NCBI GenBank assembly: GCA_902622845.1 | Contig: CACNRI010000001.1 | Coordinates: forward strand, 62,001-126,000 | DNA: 64,000 nucleotides | From: an uncultured SAR86 cluster bacterium | GTDB taxonomy: Bacteria; Pseudomonadota; Gammaproteobacteria; Magnimaribacterales; D2472 | Direction: 5' to 3' | Shown here: positions 56,333 through 64,000 of the stretch, in pieces | Numbering within the stretch: position 1 is the stretch's first letter | Layout of the letters: the number at the start of each line of letters is the position of its first letter | Translations under genes and position numbers: made by a program | Notes under the pieces: generated by a model | Told to the model about the DNA's origin: nothing | What the model saw: only the letters and a program-made list of their open reading frames with translations | Database searches by the model: none

Positions 56333-56551
56333 ATGCCTTCAATAATAATAAAAGACACGGAACATTTCGATATTGGTCTTCGAAAATTTAAACGTGCTTG
56401 CGAAAAAGCAGCGATTATTCCTGATATTAGAAAGAAAGAGTTTTATGAAAAACCTACTGAGATGAGAAAAAGGAAGATGGCAGCTGCGAAGAAAAGAGCA
56501 AGAAAGACCAATAGAATTAATAACTTCGGTAGGCAAAGATCCTACAGATAA
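56333..56551 (+). CDS. rpsU: 30S ribosomal protein bS21
   Basis: A 72-residue basic protein with the conserved [26 protein letters not shown]-like and [12 protein letters not shown] elements. bS21 assists initiation at the 30S platform. In most relatives it leads rpsU-dnaG-rpoD. Here dnaG and rpoD lie 31 kb away and only yqeY follows. Confidence 0.95.
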   Translation: MPSIIIKDTEHFDIGLRKFKRACEKAAIIPDIRKKEFYEKPTEMRKRKMAAAKKRARKTNRINNFGRQRSYR

Positions 56552-56554
56552 AGC

Positions 56555-56998
56555 TTGTCGACCCTAGATCAAATAAATTCAGACCTTAAAGCTGCAATGC
56601 TTGCTAAAGATAATGCAACGAGGGATACACTTCGCATGCTGATATCTGAAATTAAGAGATATGAAATTGATAATAGAGTTGACGCTGATGATTCAGTGGT
56701 TCTTGCAACCCTAAAAAAAATGATCAAGCAAAGAAAGGATTCAATTGAGCAATTCGATAAAGGTGGTCGAGCTGATTTATCAGAGATTGAAAAAAATGAG
56801 CTTCTTGTTCTTGATAAATACATGCCTGAGATGATGTCAGAAGAAGCTATCAATGAACTTGTTACAAAAACTATTTCTGAGCTTGGCGCTTCAGGCCCTC
56901 AGGATATGGGTAAAGTAATGGGCCATCTAAAGGGTTCAGTTGGTGATTCAGCTGATATGGGCCTAGTAAGTAAGATTGTTAAAGAAAAATTAATTTAA
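56555..56998 (+). CDS. yqeY: GatB/YqeY domain protein
   Basis: A 147-residue YqeY protein, homologous to the tail of the amidotransferase subunit GatB, possibly affecting tRNA charging. DTLRMLISEIKRYEIDNR, KQRKDSIEQFDKGGRADL, LDKYMPEMMSEEAI and MGKVMGHLKG are typical. The start is TTG, 3 bp after rpsU, chosen because it gives the standard length. Confidence 0.9.
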   Translation: MSTLDQINSDLKAAMLAKDNATRDTLRMLISEIKRYEIDNRVDADDSVVLATLKKMIKQRKDSIEQFDKGGRADLSEIEKNELLVLDKYMPEMMSEEAINELVTKTISELGASGPQDMGKVMGHLKGSVGDSADMGLVSKIVKEKLI

Positions 56999-57031
56999 TT
57001 CTTTTTTAATTCATAAAGATATAATTACTAA

Positions 57032-57736
57032 ATGTCTAGAGATAATAGAAAACCAACTCAAGCAAGAGAAATTTCCATTGAGACAAATGTAAATCTTCAT
57101 GCTGAAGGTTCAGTACTGGTCAAGTTTGGTAATACACATGTAATTTGTACTGCAAGTATTGATAACAATGTCCCAAGATGGATGAAGGGATCAGATAAGG
57201 GTTGGGTAACAGCTGAATATGGGATGCTTCCAAGATCAACCAATGAGAGAATGGGCAGAGAAGCAGCAAGAGGTAAACAGTCAGGTAGAACTCAGGAAAT
57301 CCAAAGACTTATTGGAAGATCCCTTAGACAATCTGTAAATCTCAAATATTTAAAAGATAAAACTATTCAAGTTGACTGCGATGTCATTCAAGCAGACGGG
57401 GGTACAAGAACTGCTTCAATTACTGGTGGATGTGTTGCACTTTTCCTTGCAATAAAGAATCACCATGACGATCAAAGAGCAATCGAGCAATATGTGGCTG
57501 CAATCTCTTTAGGTGTTAAAGATGATGAAATCCTAGTTGATCTTGATTATCAAGAAGATAGCACTGCTGATGCAGATATTAATATTGTTATGACCCAGGA
57601 TCTTGATTTAATTGAAATCCAAGGTACCGCTGAAGAGCGTCCTTTTTCGCAAGAACAACTCACTGAAATTGTAAGTAAGGCTAGTTCATCTATTAAGGAT
57701 ATAGTTGCTATCCAAAAACAGGCTGTAGAAGGATAG
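57032..57736 (+). CDS. rph: Ribonuclease PH
   Basis: RNase PH is a phosphorolytic 3' exonuclease maturing tRNA ends. It has GSVLVKFGNTHVICTAS, WVTAEYGMLPRSTNERM, RLIGRSLRQSVNL, DCDVIQADGGTRTASITGG and the end block IEIQGTAEERPFS. It is 234 aa. Its TAG overlaps the pyrE GTG by one base. The rph-pyrE order is as in E. coli. Confidence 0.97.
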   Translation: MSRDNRKPTQAREISIETNVNLHAEGSVLVKFGNTHVICTASIDNNVPRWMKGSDKGWVTAEYGMLPRSTNERMGREAARGKQSGRTQEIQRLIGRSLRQSVNLKYLKDKTIQVDCDVIQADGGTRTASITGGCVALFLAIKNHHDDQRAIEQYVAAISLGVKDDEILVDLDYQEDSTADADINIVMTQDLDLIEIQGTAEERPFSQEQLTEIVSKASSSIKDIVAIQKQAVEG

Positions 57737-58374
57737 TGAAGGATTATCAAGAGAAATTTATTAGACTTGCTTTAAATGCTGAGGCATTAATTTTTGGTGA
57801 TTTCACTCTCAAATCAGGAAGAAATAGCCCCTACTTCTTCAATGCAGCAAAAATGTTAAATACCAAGTTTCTAGCTGACCTTTCGGAATGCTATACAAAA
57901 ACTCTTCAAGATTTAAATGTTTCTTTCGATAGTATTTATGGTCCTGCATACAAAGGTATTTTTTTAGCATCAATTATTGGTGCAAGTATAGGAAAATCTG
58001 ATCTTGATATTCCTGTATCTTTTAATAGAAAAGAAGAGAAGGATCATGGTGAGGGTGGAGATATTATTGGCCAGCTTCCTTCAGGTAACGTTCTCATCAT
58101 AGATGATGTTATTTCTGCTGGAACAGCAGCTAGAGAATCAATTGAGAAAATAAAGTCTATAGGCGCCAATCCAAAAATTATGCTAGTAGGTCTAGACCGA
58201 CAAGAAAAAGGTTCATCAAATATCTCTGCAAAAGCTGAGCTAGAGAATGATTTCGGACTTACTGTTTCATCAATAGTAAACCTAGATCTTTTAATAAGCT
58301 TTGTAAGCGATGATTCAAACTTCAAGGAGTTCAAAACTGATCTTGAAGAATATAGAAATAATTGGGGTGCCTAA
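57736..58374 (+). CDS. pyrE: Orotate phosphoribosyltransferase
   Basis: PyrE makes OMP from orotate and PRPP. It has GDFTLKSGRNSPYFFNA, GPAYKGIFLA, FNRKEEKDHGEGG and the PRPP loop VLIIDDVISAGTA. It is 212 aa. The start is GTG, overlapping the rph stop. Confidence 0.97.
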   Translation: MKDYQEKFIRLALNAEALIFGDFTLKSGRNSPYFFNAAKMLNTKFLADLSECYTKTLQDLNVSFDSIYGPAYKGIFLASIIGASIGKSDLDIPVSFNRKEEKDHGEGGDIIGQLPSGNVLIIDDVISAGTAARESIEKIKSIGANPKIMLVGLDRQEKGSSNISAKAELENDFGLTVSSIVNLDLLISFVSDDSNFKEFKTDLEEYRNNWGA

Positions 58375-58982
58375 TGTTTTCAGGTATTGTCCAAGAAACT
58401 GGAAAAGTAATTGAGTTTGTAAAAGAAAAAGATATCTATAGCCTTTCTATAGATTCTTCATCTGAGTTTATTTCTGGTCTTAAAAAGGGTGCAAGCGTTT
58501 CTGTAAACGGAGTATGTTTAACTGTCAAAGACGCAAATCCAGAAATATTGAGATTTGACCTTGTTGAGGAAACAATAAAAAGAACAAACTTTCAAAAGAT
58601 AAGTGGTGGCGACAACGTAAATCTTGAGAGATCATTGAAGATGGGAGATGAAATAGGTGGCCATCTTGTATCAGGACATATTCATGGGACTTCAAAAGTT
58701 ATTTCTATAGATATGAGAGATGAAAGCTGGGATATTGAATTCTCTGTTGAGCCTTTCATGCAAGATTATATTCTGCATAAGGGTTATGTTGCTATTAATG
58801 GTTGTAGTCTAACTGTGGGAGAAGTTTCTAAAGAATCTTTTATGATTCATTTAATTCCTGAAACTCTTTCAATAACAAATCTTTTTCAGCTTCAACAAAA
58901 TAGCATTGTTAATGTTGAGCTTGATCAAAACACAATAGTGATTGCTGATACAGTAAAAAAATATTTAGATGGTAAAAGTTAA
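58374..58982 (+). CDS. ribE: Riboflavin synthase alpha chain
   Basis: This enzyme dismutates two lumazines to riboflavin. It has two lumazine-binding repeats: MFSGIVQETGKV to GVCLTVKD, and GDEIGGHLVSGHIHG to NGCSLTVGEV. The ATG at 58374 overlaps the pyrE TAA and gives the invariant MFSGI start. A codon four residues upstream is less likely. About 202 aa. No FMN riboswitch is possible in front of it. Confidence 0.95.
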   Translation: MFSGIVQETGKVIEFVKEKDIYSLSIDSSSEFISGLKKGASVSVNGVCLTVKDANPEILRFDLVEETIKRTNFQKISGGDNVNLERSLKMGDEIGGHLVSGHIHGTSKVISIDMRDESWDIEFSVEPFMQDYILHKGYVAINGCSLTVGEVSKESFMIHLIPETLSITNLFQLQQNSIVNVELDQNTIVIADTVKKYLDGKS

Positions 58983-59460
58983 AGAATTAGAAGCAGCAAA
59001 ATTTGAAATCCTTTTAAAACCCAACAGCTCTCTTACAGGGGCAGCTAGGGTTCTCTTTCTTGGAAGTATTTTCTTTATTTGTAGTGTAATTGGTATCGGT
59101 TTCTTTCTTGTTGGCGGGACAATGATTTTACCTTTTGCAGGATTAGAAATTATTTTGGTTTATTTAGCTTTTAGGCTTAGCTTCAATTGGAGCAACCAAA
59201 AACAAATAATTATCTTATCCAAGGAGCATGTGGAAGTAAGAGTTGATGGTTTAAAAGAATTTTTTACATGGAAGGAGTTTAGGTCTTTTGCAACTTTCAA
59301 TGTAACAAAAAATGACTCCAAGGATGATGATTTAAGTTTTCGATCAAAAGGTAAAGAAATAATAGTTGGAAGTTTTTTAAATGAAGAAGATAAATCTATC
59401 TTAAAAGATGAAATCTCTAGGATTATTCAAAAACTTAATGCTATGGGATTTGCAAGTTAA
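58969..59460 (+). CDS. DUF2244 membrane protein
   Basis: A 163-residue protein with an N-terminal FEILLKPNSSLTG block, two transmembrane segments (about 27-47 and 49-69) and a soluble C-terminal part, matching the DUF2244 pattern. The family function is unknown; relatives often sit near cytochrome oxidase genes, but not here. It overlaps ribE by 14 bp, and its stop abuts that of pyrB. Confidence 0.75.
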   Translation: MVKVKELEAAKFEILLKPNSSLTGAARVLFLGSIFFICSVIGIGFFLVGGTMILPFAGLEIILVYLAFRLSFNWSNQKQIIILSKEHVEVRVDGLKEFFTWKEFRSFATFNVTKNDSKDDDLSFRSKGKEIIVGSFLNEEDKSILKDEISRIIQKLNAMGFAS

Positions 59461-60360
59461 CTACTGAGATAGGTACTTTATTAAGATAGCCATTCTCATA
59501 GCTACGCCGTTAGCTACTTGATCTAATATTACAGAGTTAGCTGAATTATAAACATCCTCTGAGATCTCAATACCTTGATTTACAGGTCCAGGATGCATGA
59601 CTATGCAATCATCATTAGCAATCTGTAATTTTTCATTATTAATTTGATAGTTACTAAGATAGCTTTCCTTATCAAGGTTTTTCTTGTCTTCAAATCTTTC
59701 ATGCTGAATCCTAAGAGCCATCACAACATCCTGACCTTTAAGTGCTTTGTTAAGATCTTCTTCATAATCAAGATTAGAGGAATCTATAACGTCTTTGCAA
59801 AGCTCTTTAGGCCCACATAAAGTAATTTTAGAATCAAAGTTAGCCATCCCATCAATGAAAGACTGGAAAACTCTTGAATGATCCAAATCACCAACAATCA
59901 AAATATTTGAATTATCTAAATCCTTCTTATGCCTTACTGTCATAATGTCTAAAAGTCCTTGAGATGGATGAGAAATAGAACCTTCACCTCCGCTTATAAA
60001 AACCATAGAATCTGTTTGATCTATCAATTCATGAATAACTGAGTCTTTATGCCTTAAGACACAAAGATTAATATTCATCTTTGCTAAATTATCAATGGTG
60101 TCTTTGAGAGTCTCACCTTTTTCTAATGAGGAGGAGCTCAAATCAAAATCGATTATTTGGCACCCTAGATTAGATGCAGCTATCTCAAATGATATTTTGG
60201 TACGAGTGCTTGGCTCACAAAATATATTTACAACTTTCTTATCCGGAAAAAGTGGATCTCTTCTAATAAAGCCCTCTGAATCAATAAAATTATCTGCTAA
60301 ATCTAATAATTCAAGAATTTCACTTTTTGATAGCTCCTTAAGTGATGTTAAGTGTCTCAT
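59461..60360 (-). CDS. pyrB: Aspartate carbamoyltransferase catalytic chain
   Basis: PyrB commits carbamoyl phosphate to pyrimidine synthesis. The carbamoyl-phosphate motif is FCEPSTRTKISFEIAA. HPSQGLLDIMTV and MHPGPVNQGIEI supply the aspartate side. It is 299 aa. No pyrI or inactive pyrC' is adjacent. The start overlaps the ridA stop by one base. Confidence 0.95.
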   Translation of the reverse strand: MRHLTSLKELSKSEILELLDLADNFIDSEGFIRRDPLFPDKKVVNIFCEPSTRTKISFEIAASNLGCQIIDFDLSSSSLEKGETLKDTIDNLAKMNINLCVLRHKDSVIHELIDQTDSMVFISGGEGSISHPSQGLLDIMTVRHKKDLDNSNILIVGDLDHSRVFQSFIDGMANFDSKITLCGPKELCKDVIDSSNLDYEEDLNKALKGQDVVMALRIQHERFEDKKNLDKESYLSNYQINNEKLQIANDDCIVMHPGPVNQGIEISEDVYNSANSVILDQVANGVAMRMAILIKYLSQ

Positions 60361-60743
60361 TATTTAAGGCTGACTATAGCATCCATTTCAATCATTACAT
60401 CCTTTGGTAATCCAGCAACCTCTACGGTTGCTCTTGCAGGAAATGGTTGAGAAAATTTTTCTTCCATAATCTTGTTCAAAGATGCAAAGTTTCCTAAATC
60501 TAAAAGATAAATATTTAGCTTAACAATATCATCAAGACTTGCGCCAGCCTCTTTGCATATATTTTCTAAATTGGATATCACCCTTAAGGCAGATTCCTCA
60601 AATGAAGCATCCTCAACTTCCATTGTTTCTGGATTTAGAGGAATCTGGCCAGATATAAATAGTAAGTTTCCTGATTTAATAGCTTGAGAATAAGCTCCAA
60701 TTGCTTGTGGTGCTTTGTTAGTTTGAATAGGTTCTTTTGACAT
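60360..60743 (-). CDS. ridA: RidA-family enamine/imine deaminase
   Basis: RidA hydrolyses reactive 2-aminoacrylate released by PLP enzymes. It has APQAIGAYSQAIKSGNLLFISGQIPLNP and the catalytic-site block PFPARATVEVAGLPKDVMIEMDAI. The ATG at 60743 gives the usual 127 aa and has GGAG (60750-60753) six bases upstream. An in-frame ATG at 60830, inside the end of spoT, would add a hydrophobic leader; see findings. The spoT-ridA order is common. Confidence 0.93.
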   Translation of the reverse strand: MSKEPIQTNKAPQAIGAYSQAIKSGNLLFISGQIPLNPETMEVEDASFEESALRVISNLENICKEAGASLDDIVKLNIYLLDLGNFASLNKIMEEKFSQPFPARATVEVAGLPKDVMIEMDAIVSLK

Positions 60744-60749
60744 AGTCGA

Positions 60750-60753
60750 CTCC
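60750..60753 (-). promoter_or_regulatory. Ribosome-binding site deciding the ridA start
   Basis: GGAG on the minus strand, six bases before ATG 60743, supports the standard-length RidA over the longer form beginning at 60830. Confidence 0.6.
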
Positions 60754-60810
60754 AAAGAATTTAAGCATTGTAAAGGAAGTATAAAACATATAAAAAAATA
60801 AATTTTTAGA

Positions 60811-63000
60811 TTATTTTTTCTTAGCTTCATTAATATCTCGAACGCAGCTTGAAACAATTTTCATTGATCTTACTTTTCGCATTATTTTTTTAAGCTCTTC
60901 TAGGTCAATTATTTCAATATCAAAACTAAATTCTGTAAGCTTGCTTCCTGCCGACTTAGAAACAACTGAGATTATATTTATGTCAGATTTGGTAAAAGTT
61001 GATGCGATATCTGCTAGAACTCCTGGACCACTCTCGCTAAGTACCTTTATATGACATGGTCTTACCTGTTTCTTATTAGTCTTTGACCAAAAAGAAGGGA
61101 TGTACCTTTCTTTGTCTTGTTTATAGGGAGTAACTTCATTACATCTCGAATGATGAATAACAATTCCTCTTTCCGTATCAGAATGAGCAACTATTGAGTC
61201 TCCTTCTATTGGCATACAGCATTTGCCATAAGTTACACTCAGGCCATCGATCTTATTATTTTTTAATTCAAAAGATTTCACTGTTTTAGTTTTATCTTTC
61301 CTAATTTGAAGACCATCAAAGAATCTTTCTGCAACGATAGTACTTGTTTTCTTTCCAAGTCCAATATCTGTTAGCAACTGATTTAATGACTTAACACCTG
61401 TTTTCTGCAAAATACTCTTAAGAATATTACCTCTATACTCTTTTAGTGCTTTACCGGATCTTTTTAACTCACTTTCTAAGAGTAGTTTTCCTGCTTTTCG
61501 TGCTGATGATGTCTTTTGGTGCCTCAGCTGGGCTCTTATTGCTGTCCTGGCTTTGCTCGTAACAACAAAATTTAGCCAGCCTGGGTCTACAGTCGCTTTT
61601 TTATCTGTTTCTATCTCGACAGTTTGCCCACTTTCTAGCTGAATATTTAAAGGCGCATACTTTCTATTTATCTTGCAGCCAACTAGACTATTACCAATAT
61701 CAGTATGGACTTCATAAGCAAAATCTACAGGAGTTGAGCCAGTCTTAAGATTAAAAATCTGTCCTTTTGGAGAGAATACATAAACCTCATCTGAGAAAAG
61801 GTCTGTTTTAATTGACTCAACAAAATCTTCCGTGCTTGGAGATTTGTCATGTAAGTCTTGTAAGCTTTCCATCCAGTTCCTAATGTGAAAGGAGCTATCA
61901 TTTAGGTCCTCATTCTTATAACTTGCATGTGCACATATACCATTTTCTGCAATAAGCTCCATGCTTTTAGTTTGTATTTGTATTTCAATGGGAATTGAAT
62001 CAAGAGCTAGTAATGTTGTATGCAGTGCCTGATATCCATTTGATTTTGGAATAGCTATGTAATCTTTAAATCTTTGTTCGATTGGTTTGTAGTAATTATG
62101 AATCAAGCCAAGAGACCTGTAACAATCCTCAACAGAATTAACAATAATTCTAAATCCATAAACATCTAACACCTCTGAGAATGGTTTATGTTTAGTTTTG
62201 ATCTTTCTATATATGCTAAATAGATTTTTTTCTCTGCCTTTGACTGTTGACATAATTTGATTAGTCTTTAAATGACTTTTTATCTCTTTTCTTATTTTGT
62301 AAACAATTTTTTTTCTTCCGCCACTGGATTTTTTCATTGCTGATCTAAGCATTTCTGCTCTGAGTGGGTGCAGACAATCAAATGCCAGGTCTTCTAGCTC
62401 AGCTCGGACTTTCTGCATCCCAATTCGAAGTGCAATTGGTCCATATATTTCAAGAGTCTCCTTTGCAACTCTTATTTGTTTATTTCTTGGAAGAAAGTCA
62501 ATTGTTCGCATGTTGTGCAATCTATCTGCAAGCTTGACTACAATAACGCGCACATCTTTTGCCATGGCTAGAGCCATTTTCTGGAAACTGTTTATATCTC
62601 TCTCAGCTTTAGACTGAAAATCTAGTTTTCCAATTTTGCTTACACCATCGACTATGTCTGATACATCTTTACCAAAGATTTTATCTATATTTCTTTTTTC
62701 AATATTACAATCCTCTAGGACGTCATGCATGAGACCTGCACAAATTGAGTCAACATCCATATTCATCTCGACTAATATCCTTGCAACCTCTAATGGGTGA
62801 CTGATGTATGGTTTGCCATCCATTCTTTCTTGACCATCATGAGCATTGGAAGCAAAAGTATAAGCTTGCCTCATGAGATTAACTTGATTGCGAGAGAAGT
62901 CTTTTTTTAGTTGAGTATATAAATCATTTGGGAAACGAAGAAGTTCTTTAGATTTAAAATTTGTATCTAAATGATGACCTTGGAGAACTCTTTCACTCAA
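60811..63000 (-). CDS. spoT: (p)ppGpp synthetase/hydrolase SpoT
   Basis: A bifunctional RSH enzyme of 729 aa controlling the stringent response. The HD hydrolase domain is intact (ISHPLEVA, and H92-D93 in MHDVLED). The synthetase domain follows (VYGFRIIVNSVEDCYRSLG, IEIQIQTKSMELIAENGICAHASYK), then TGS (VYVFSPKGQIFNLKTGSTPVDFAYEVH) and a C-terminal ACT domain. The start is TTG with GGAG upstream. It lies downstream of gmk and rpoZ as in E. coli. Confidence 0.96.
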   Translation of the reverse strand: MSERVLQGHHLDTNFKSKELLRFPNDLYTQLKKDFSRNQVNLMRQAYTFASNAHDGQERMDGKPYISHPLEVARILVEMNMDVDSICAGLMHDVLEDCNIEKRNIDKIFGKDVSDIVDGVSKIGKLDFQSKAERDINSFQKMALAMAKDVRVIVVKLADRLHNMRTIDFLPRNKQIRVAKETLEIYGPIALRIGMQKVRAELEDLAFDCLHPLRAEMLRSAMKKSSGGRKKIVYKIRKEIKSHLKTNQIMSTVKGREKNLFSIYRKIKTKHKPFSEVLDVYGFRIIVNSVEDCYRSLGLIHNYYKPIEQRFKDYIAIPKSNGYQALHTTLLALDSIPIEIQIQTKSMELIAENGICAHASYKNEDLNDSSFHIRNWMESLQDLHDKSPSTEDFVESIKTDLFSDEVYVFSPKGQIFNLKTGSTPVDFAYEVHTDIGNSLVGCKINRKYAPLNIQLESGQTVEIETDKKATVDPGWLNFVVTSKARTAIRAQLRHQKTSSARKAGKLLLESELKRSGKALKEYRGNILKSILQKTGVKSLNQLLTDIGLGKKTSTIVAERFFDGLQIRKDKTKTVKSFELKNNKIDGLSVTYGKCCMPIEGDSIVAHSDTERGIVIHHSRCNEVTPYKQDKERYIPSFWSKTNKKQVRPCHIKVLSESGPGVLADIASTFTKSDINIISVVSKSAGSKLTEFSFDIEIIDLEELKKIMRKVRSMKIVSSCVRDINEAKKK

Positions 63001-63018
63001 AATAGTTCTCCAAAAAGT

Positions 63019-63288
63019 TTACCCAATTATGTCTGACTCTTTAGGTTTTGAAGTAGAGAATTGATCTAGGAGCACATCTTCTTCAAGTGTTTTCTCCAGA
63101 GTTTCGGCATCTATTAAGCCCTCTTCAATTTCTCTAAGAGCTATTAATGTATTTTTATCATTATTTGTTTCAACCATTGGCTCTCTACTGGTAGTTGAAA
63201 GCTGTCTAGCTCTTCCAGATGCCAAAAGGATTAAATCAAACCTACTCGGTACGTGCTCTAAGCACTTTTCTACTGTTATTCTTGCCAT
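63019..63288 (-). CDS. rpoZ: RNA polymerase omega subunit
   Basis: An 89-residue omega subunit, which helps assemble RNA polymerase and forms a ppGpp site in proteobacteria. [30 protein letters not shown] and [12 protein letters not shown] are typical. AGGAG precedes the ATG. It sits between gmk and spoT. Confidence 0.95.
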   Translation of the reverse strand: MARITVEKCLEHVPSRFDLILLASGRARQLSTTSREPMVETNNDKNTLIALREIEEGLIDAETLEKTLEEDVLLDQFSTSKPKESDIIG

Positions 63289-63328
63289 ATATTTCTCCTA
63301 GGAGCGTATTTTAATTGCAAATTACCTT

Positions 63329-63958
63329 CTAAGACAACAAATCTTGCAATATCTTTAGTTTTTTATCACGTGAATGATCTTTATAGTCATTATTTATAAC
63401 CATTTCAAGCAATTCTTGAATAGCATGTTCGAAAACATCATTTATAACCAAATAATCATATTCCTCCGCTTCACCTAACTCTTTTAAAGCATTTTTCATC
63501 CTTTTTTCAATAACGCCTTCTGAATCAAGACCTCTTTTTTGGATTCGCTCTCTAAGCTCATTAATTGATGGAGGCAAGATAAACATTGACCTGAATTCAA
63601 CATTTTTACTTCGTAGTTTTTGAAATCCTTGAACATCTATTTCAAGAAAGACATTTATTCCTTGATTAATATTCTTATCAATAAAGTCTTTTGATGTTCC
63701 ATATTTATAGTCATGAACCTCAGCGGTCTCGATAAAGTTTCCAGCTTCATAAAGCTCATCAAATATTTCATTTGATACAAAAAAATAATCGCTACCATCT
63801 ATATCACCATCTCTTGGTAATCTTGTTGTATGAGAAATAGAAAATGTTGATTTTTTGTTCTCATCATTTAGTTTTCTTATAACATTCTTAATAATAGATG
63901 TCTTTCCAGCTCCTGAGGGAGCTGAAATAACTATAAGTTGGCCTTTTTCATTCGACAT
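63329..63958 (-). CDS. gmk: Guanylate kinase
   Basis: Gmk phosphorylates GMP to GDP. The P-loop is SAPSGAGKTS, followed by SISHTTRLPRDGDIDGSDYFFV and LEIDVQGFQKLR. It is 209 aa. Its start codon lies inside the end of yicC. Confidence 0.96.
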   Translation of the reverse strand: MSNEKGQLIVISAPSGAGKTSIIKNVIRKLNDENKKSTFSISHTTRLPRDGDIDGSDYFFVSNEIFDELYEAGNFIETAEVHDYKYGTSKDFIDKNINQGINVFLEIDVQGFQKLRSKNVEFRSMFILPPSINELRERIQKRGLDSEGVIEKRMKNALKELGEAEEYDYLVINDVFEHAIQELLEMVINNDYKDHSRDKKLKILQDLLS

Positions 63959-64000
63959 TACTTACCTGCTCTCTCATTTCTTCGATACATATCTTAATAT
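63948..64000 (-). CDS. yicC: YicC-family protein, C-terminal fragment at window edge
   Basis: The last 16 codons read IKICIEEMREQVSNVE before TGA, matching the conserved YicC ending (VKVLVEQMREQVQNIE in E. coli). The frame overlaps the gmk start by 11 bp. YicC family members are endoribonucleases. The rest of the gene is outside the window. Confidence 0.7.
   Translation of the reverse strand, partial: IKICIEEMREQVSNVE

Noticed and set aside
1-64000. CRISPR arrays, rRNA operons, insertion sequences, riboswitches
   Set aside because: No regularly spaced repeats, rRNA-like stretches, transposase genes or recognisable aptamers were found. The gaps before ribE, trpE and purH are too short for leader RNAs.

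Overview
The window is a dense, AT-rich (roughly one-third G+C by eye) chromosome segment from a bacterium. Gene content and order are gammaproteobacterial: rsfS-rlmH-mrdA-rodA-mltB-dac, parC/parE, gshB-tonB-ruvX, fis-purH-purD, lptD-surA-pdxA-rsmA-apaH, folB-tsaD|rpsU, rph-pyrE and yicC-gmk-rpoZ-spoT-ridA. Very short or overlapping intergenic regions, many TTG starts, a Coq7-type ubiquinone hydroxylase, a PPi-type phosphofructokinase and a MurU/AmgK recycling pair suggest a streamlined marine heterotroph. SAR86-like is my best guess, but it is an inference: no 16S or other taxonomic marker was searched.

Layout. 0-7.6 kb: the end of holA meets a minus-strand cell-wall elongation operon (rsfS-rlmH-mrdA-rodA-mltB-dacC-dat). 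7.6-12.3 kb: a PGPGW membrane protein, a zinc-free MDR reductase, a LON-domain protein, mpl and PPi-phosphofructokinase. 12.3-16.5 kb: parE-parC. 16.6-19.4 kb: tolC-mutM, coaD and a probable 31-residue membrane peptide. 19.4-27.5 kb: a saccharopine-dehydrogenase-like reductase, a CAU tRNA, a small secreted protein, rpoD, dnaG, ruvX, tonB, gshB and rsmE. 27.5-31.8 kb: a histidine phosphatase, then fis-purH-purD-coq7.

31.8-41.1 kb: one long minus-strand gene string reads two SDR reductases, amgK, murU, rpe, a DUF192 protein, trpE, trpG, trpD, trpC and a stand-alone XPB-like helicase, with no gap wider than about 11 bp. 41.1-50.6 kb: a DsbA-fold isomerase, lptD-surA-pdxA-rsmA-apaH-cca-pteridine reductase and an aminoglycoside-phosphotransferase-fold protein.

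50.6-54.6 kb is the one clearly accessory-looking stretch. It holds an exonuclease I homologue, a DUF559/Vsr-like nuclease and an unknown 179-residue protein, diverging from an unknown 314-residue protein with a possible ribbon-helix-helix segment. The control region between them carries an operator-like inverted repeat. This is the best candidate for an undescribed system.

54.6-64 kb: folK-folB-tsaD diverge from rpsU-yqeY, then come rph-pyrE-ribE-DUF2244, and the minus-strand string yicC(partial)-gmk-rpoZ-spoT-ridA-pyrB.

Functional themes are peptidoglycan synthesis and recycling (mrdA, rodA, mltB, dacC, dat, mpl, murU, amgK), outer-membrane biogenesis (lptD, surA, tolC), the replication and transcription core (holA, dnaG, rpoD, rpoZ, parCE, fis), nucleotide biosynthesis (purHD, pyrB, pyrE, gmk), folate, riboflavin and tryptophan synthesis, and stringent response (spoT). 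No gene-free stretch exceeds 300 bases, and I saw no insertion sequence, CRISPR array or rRNA.
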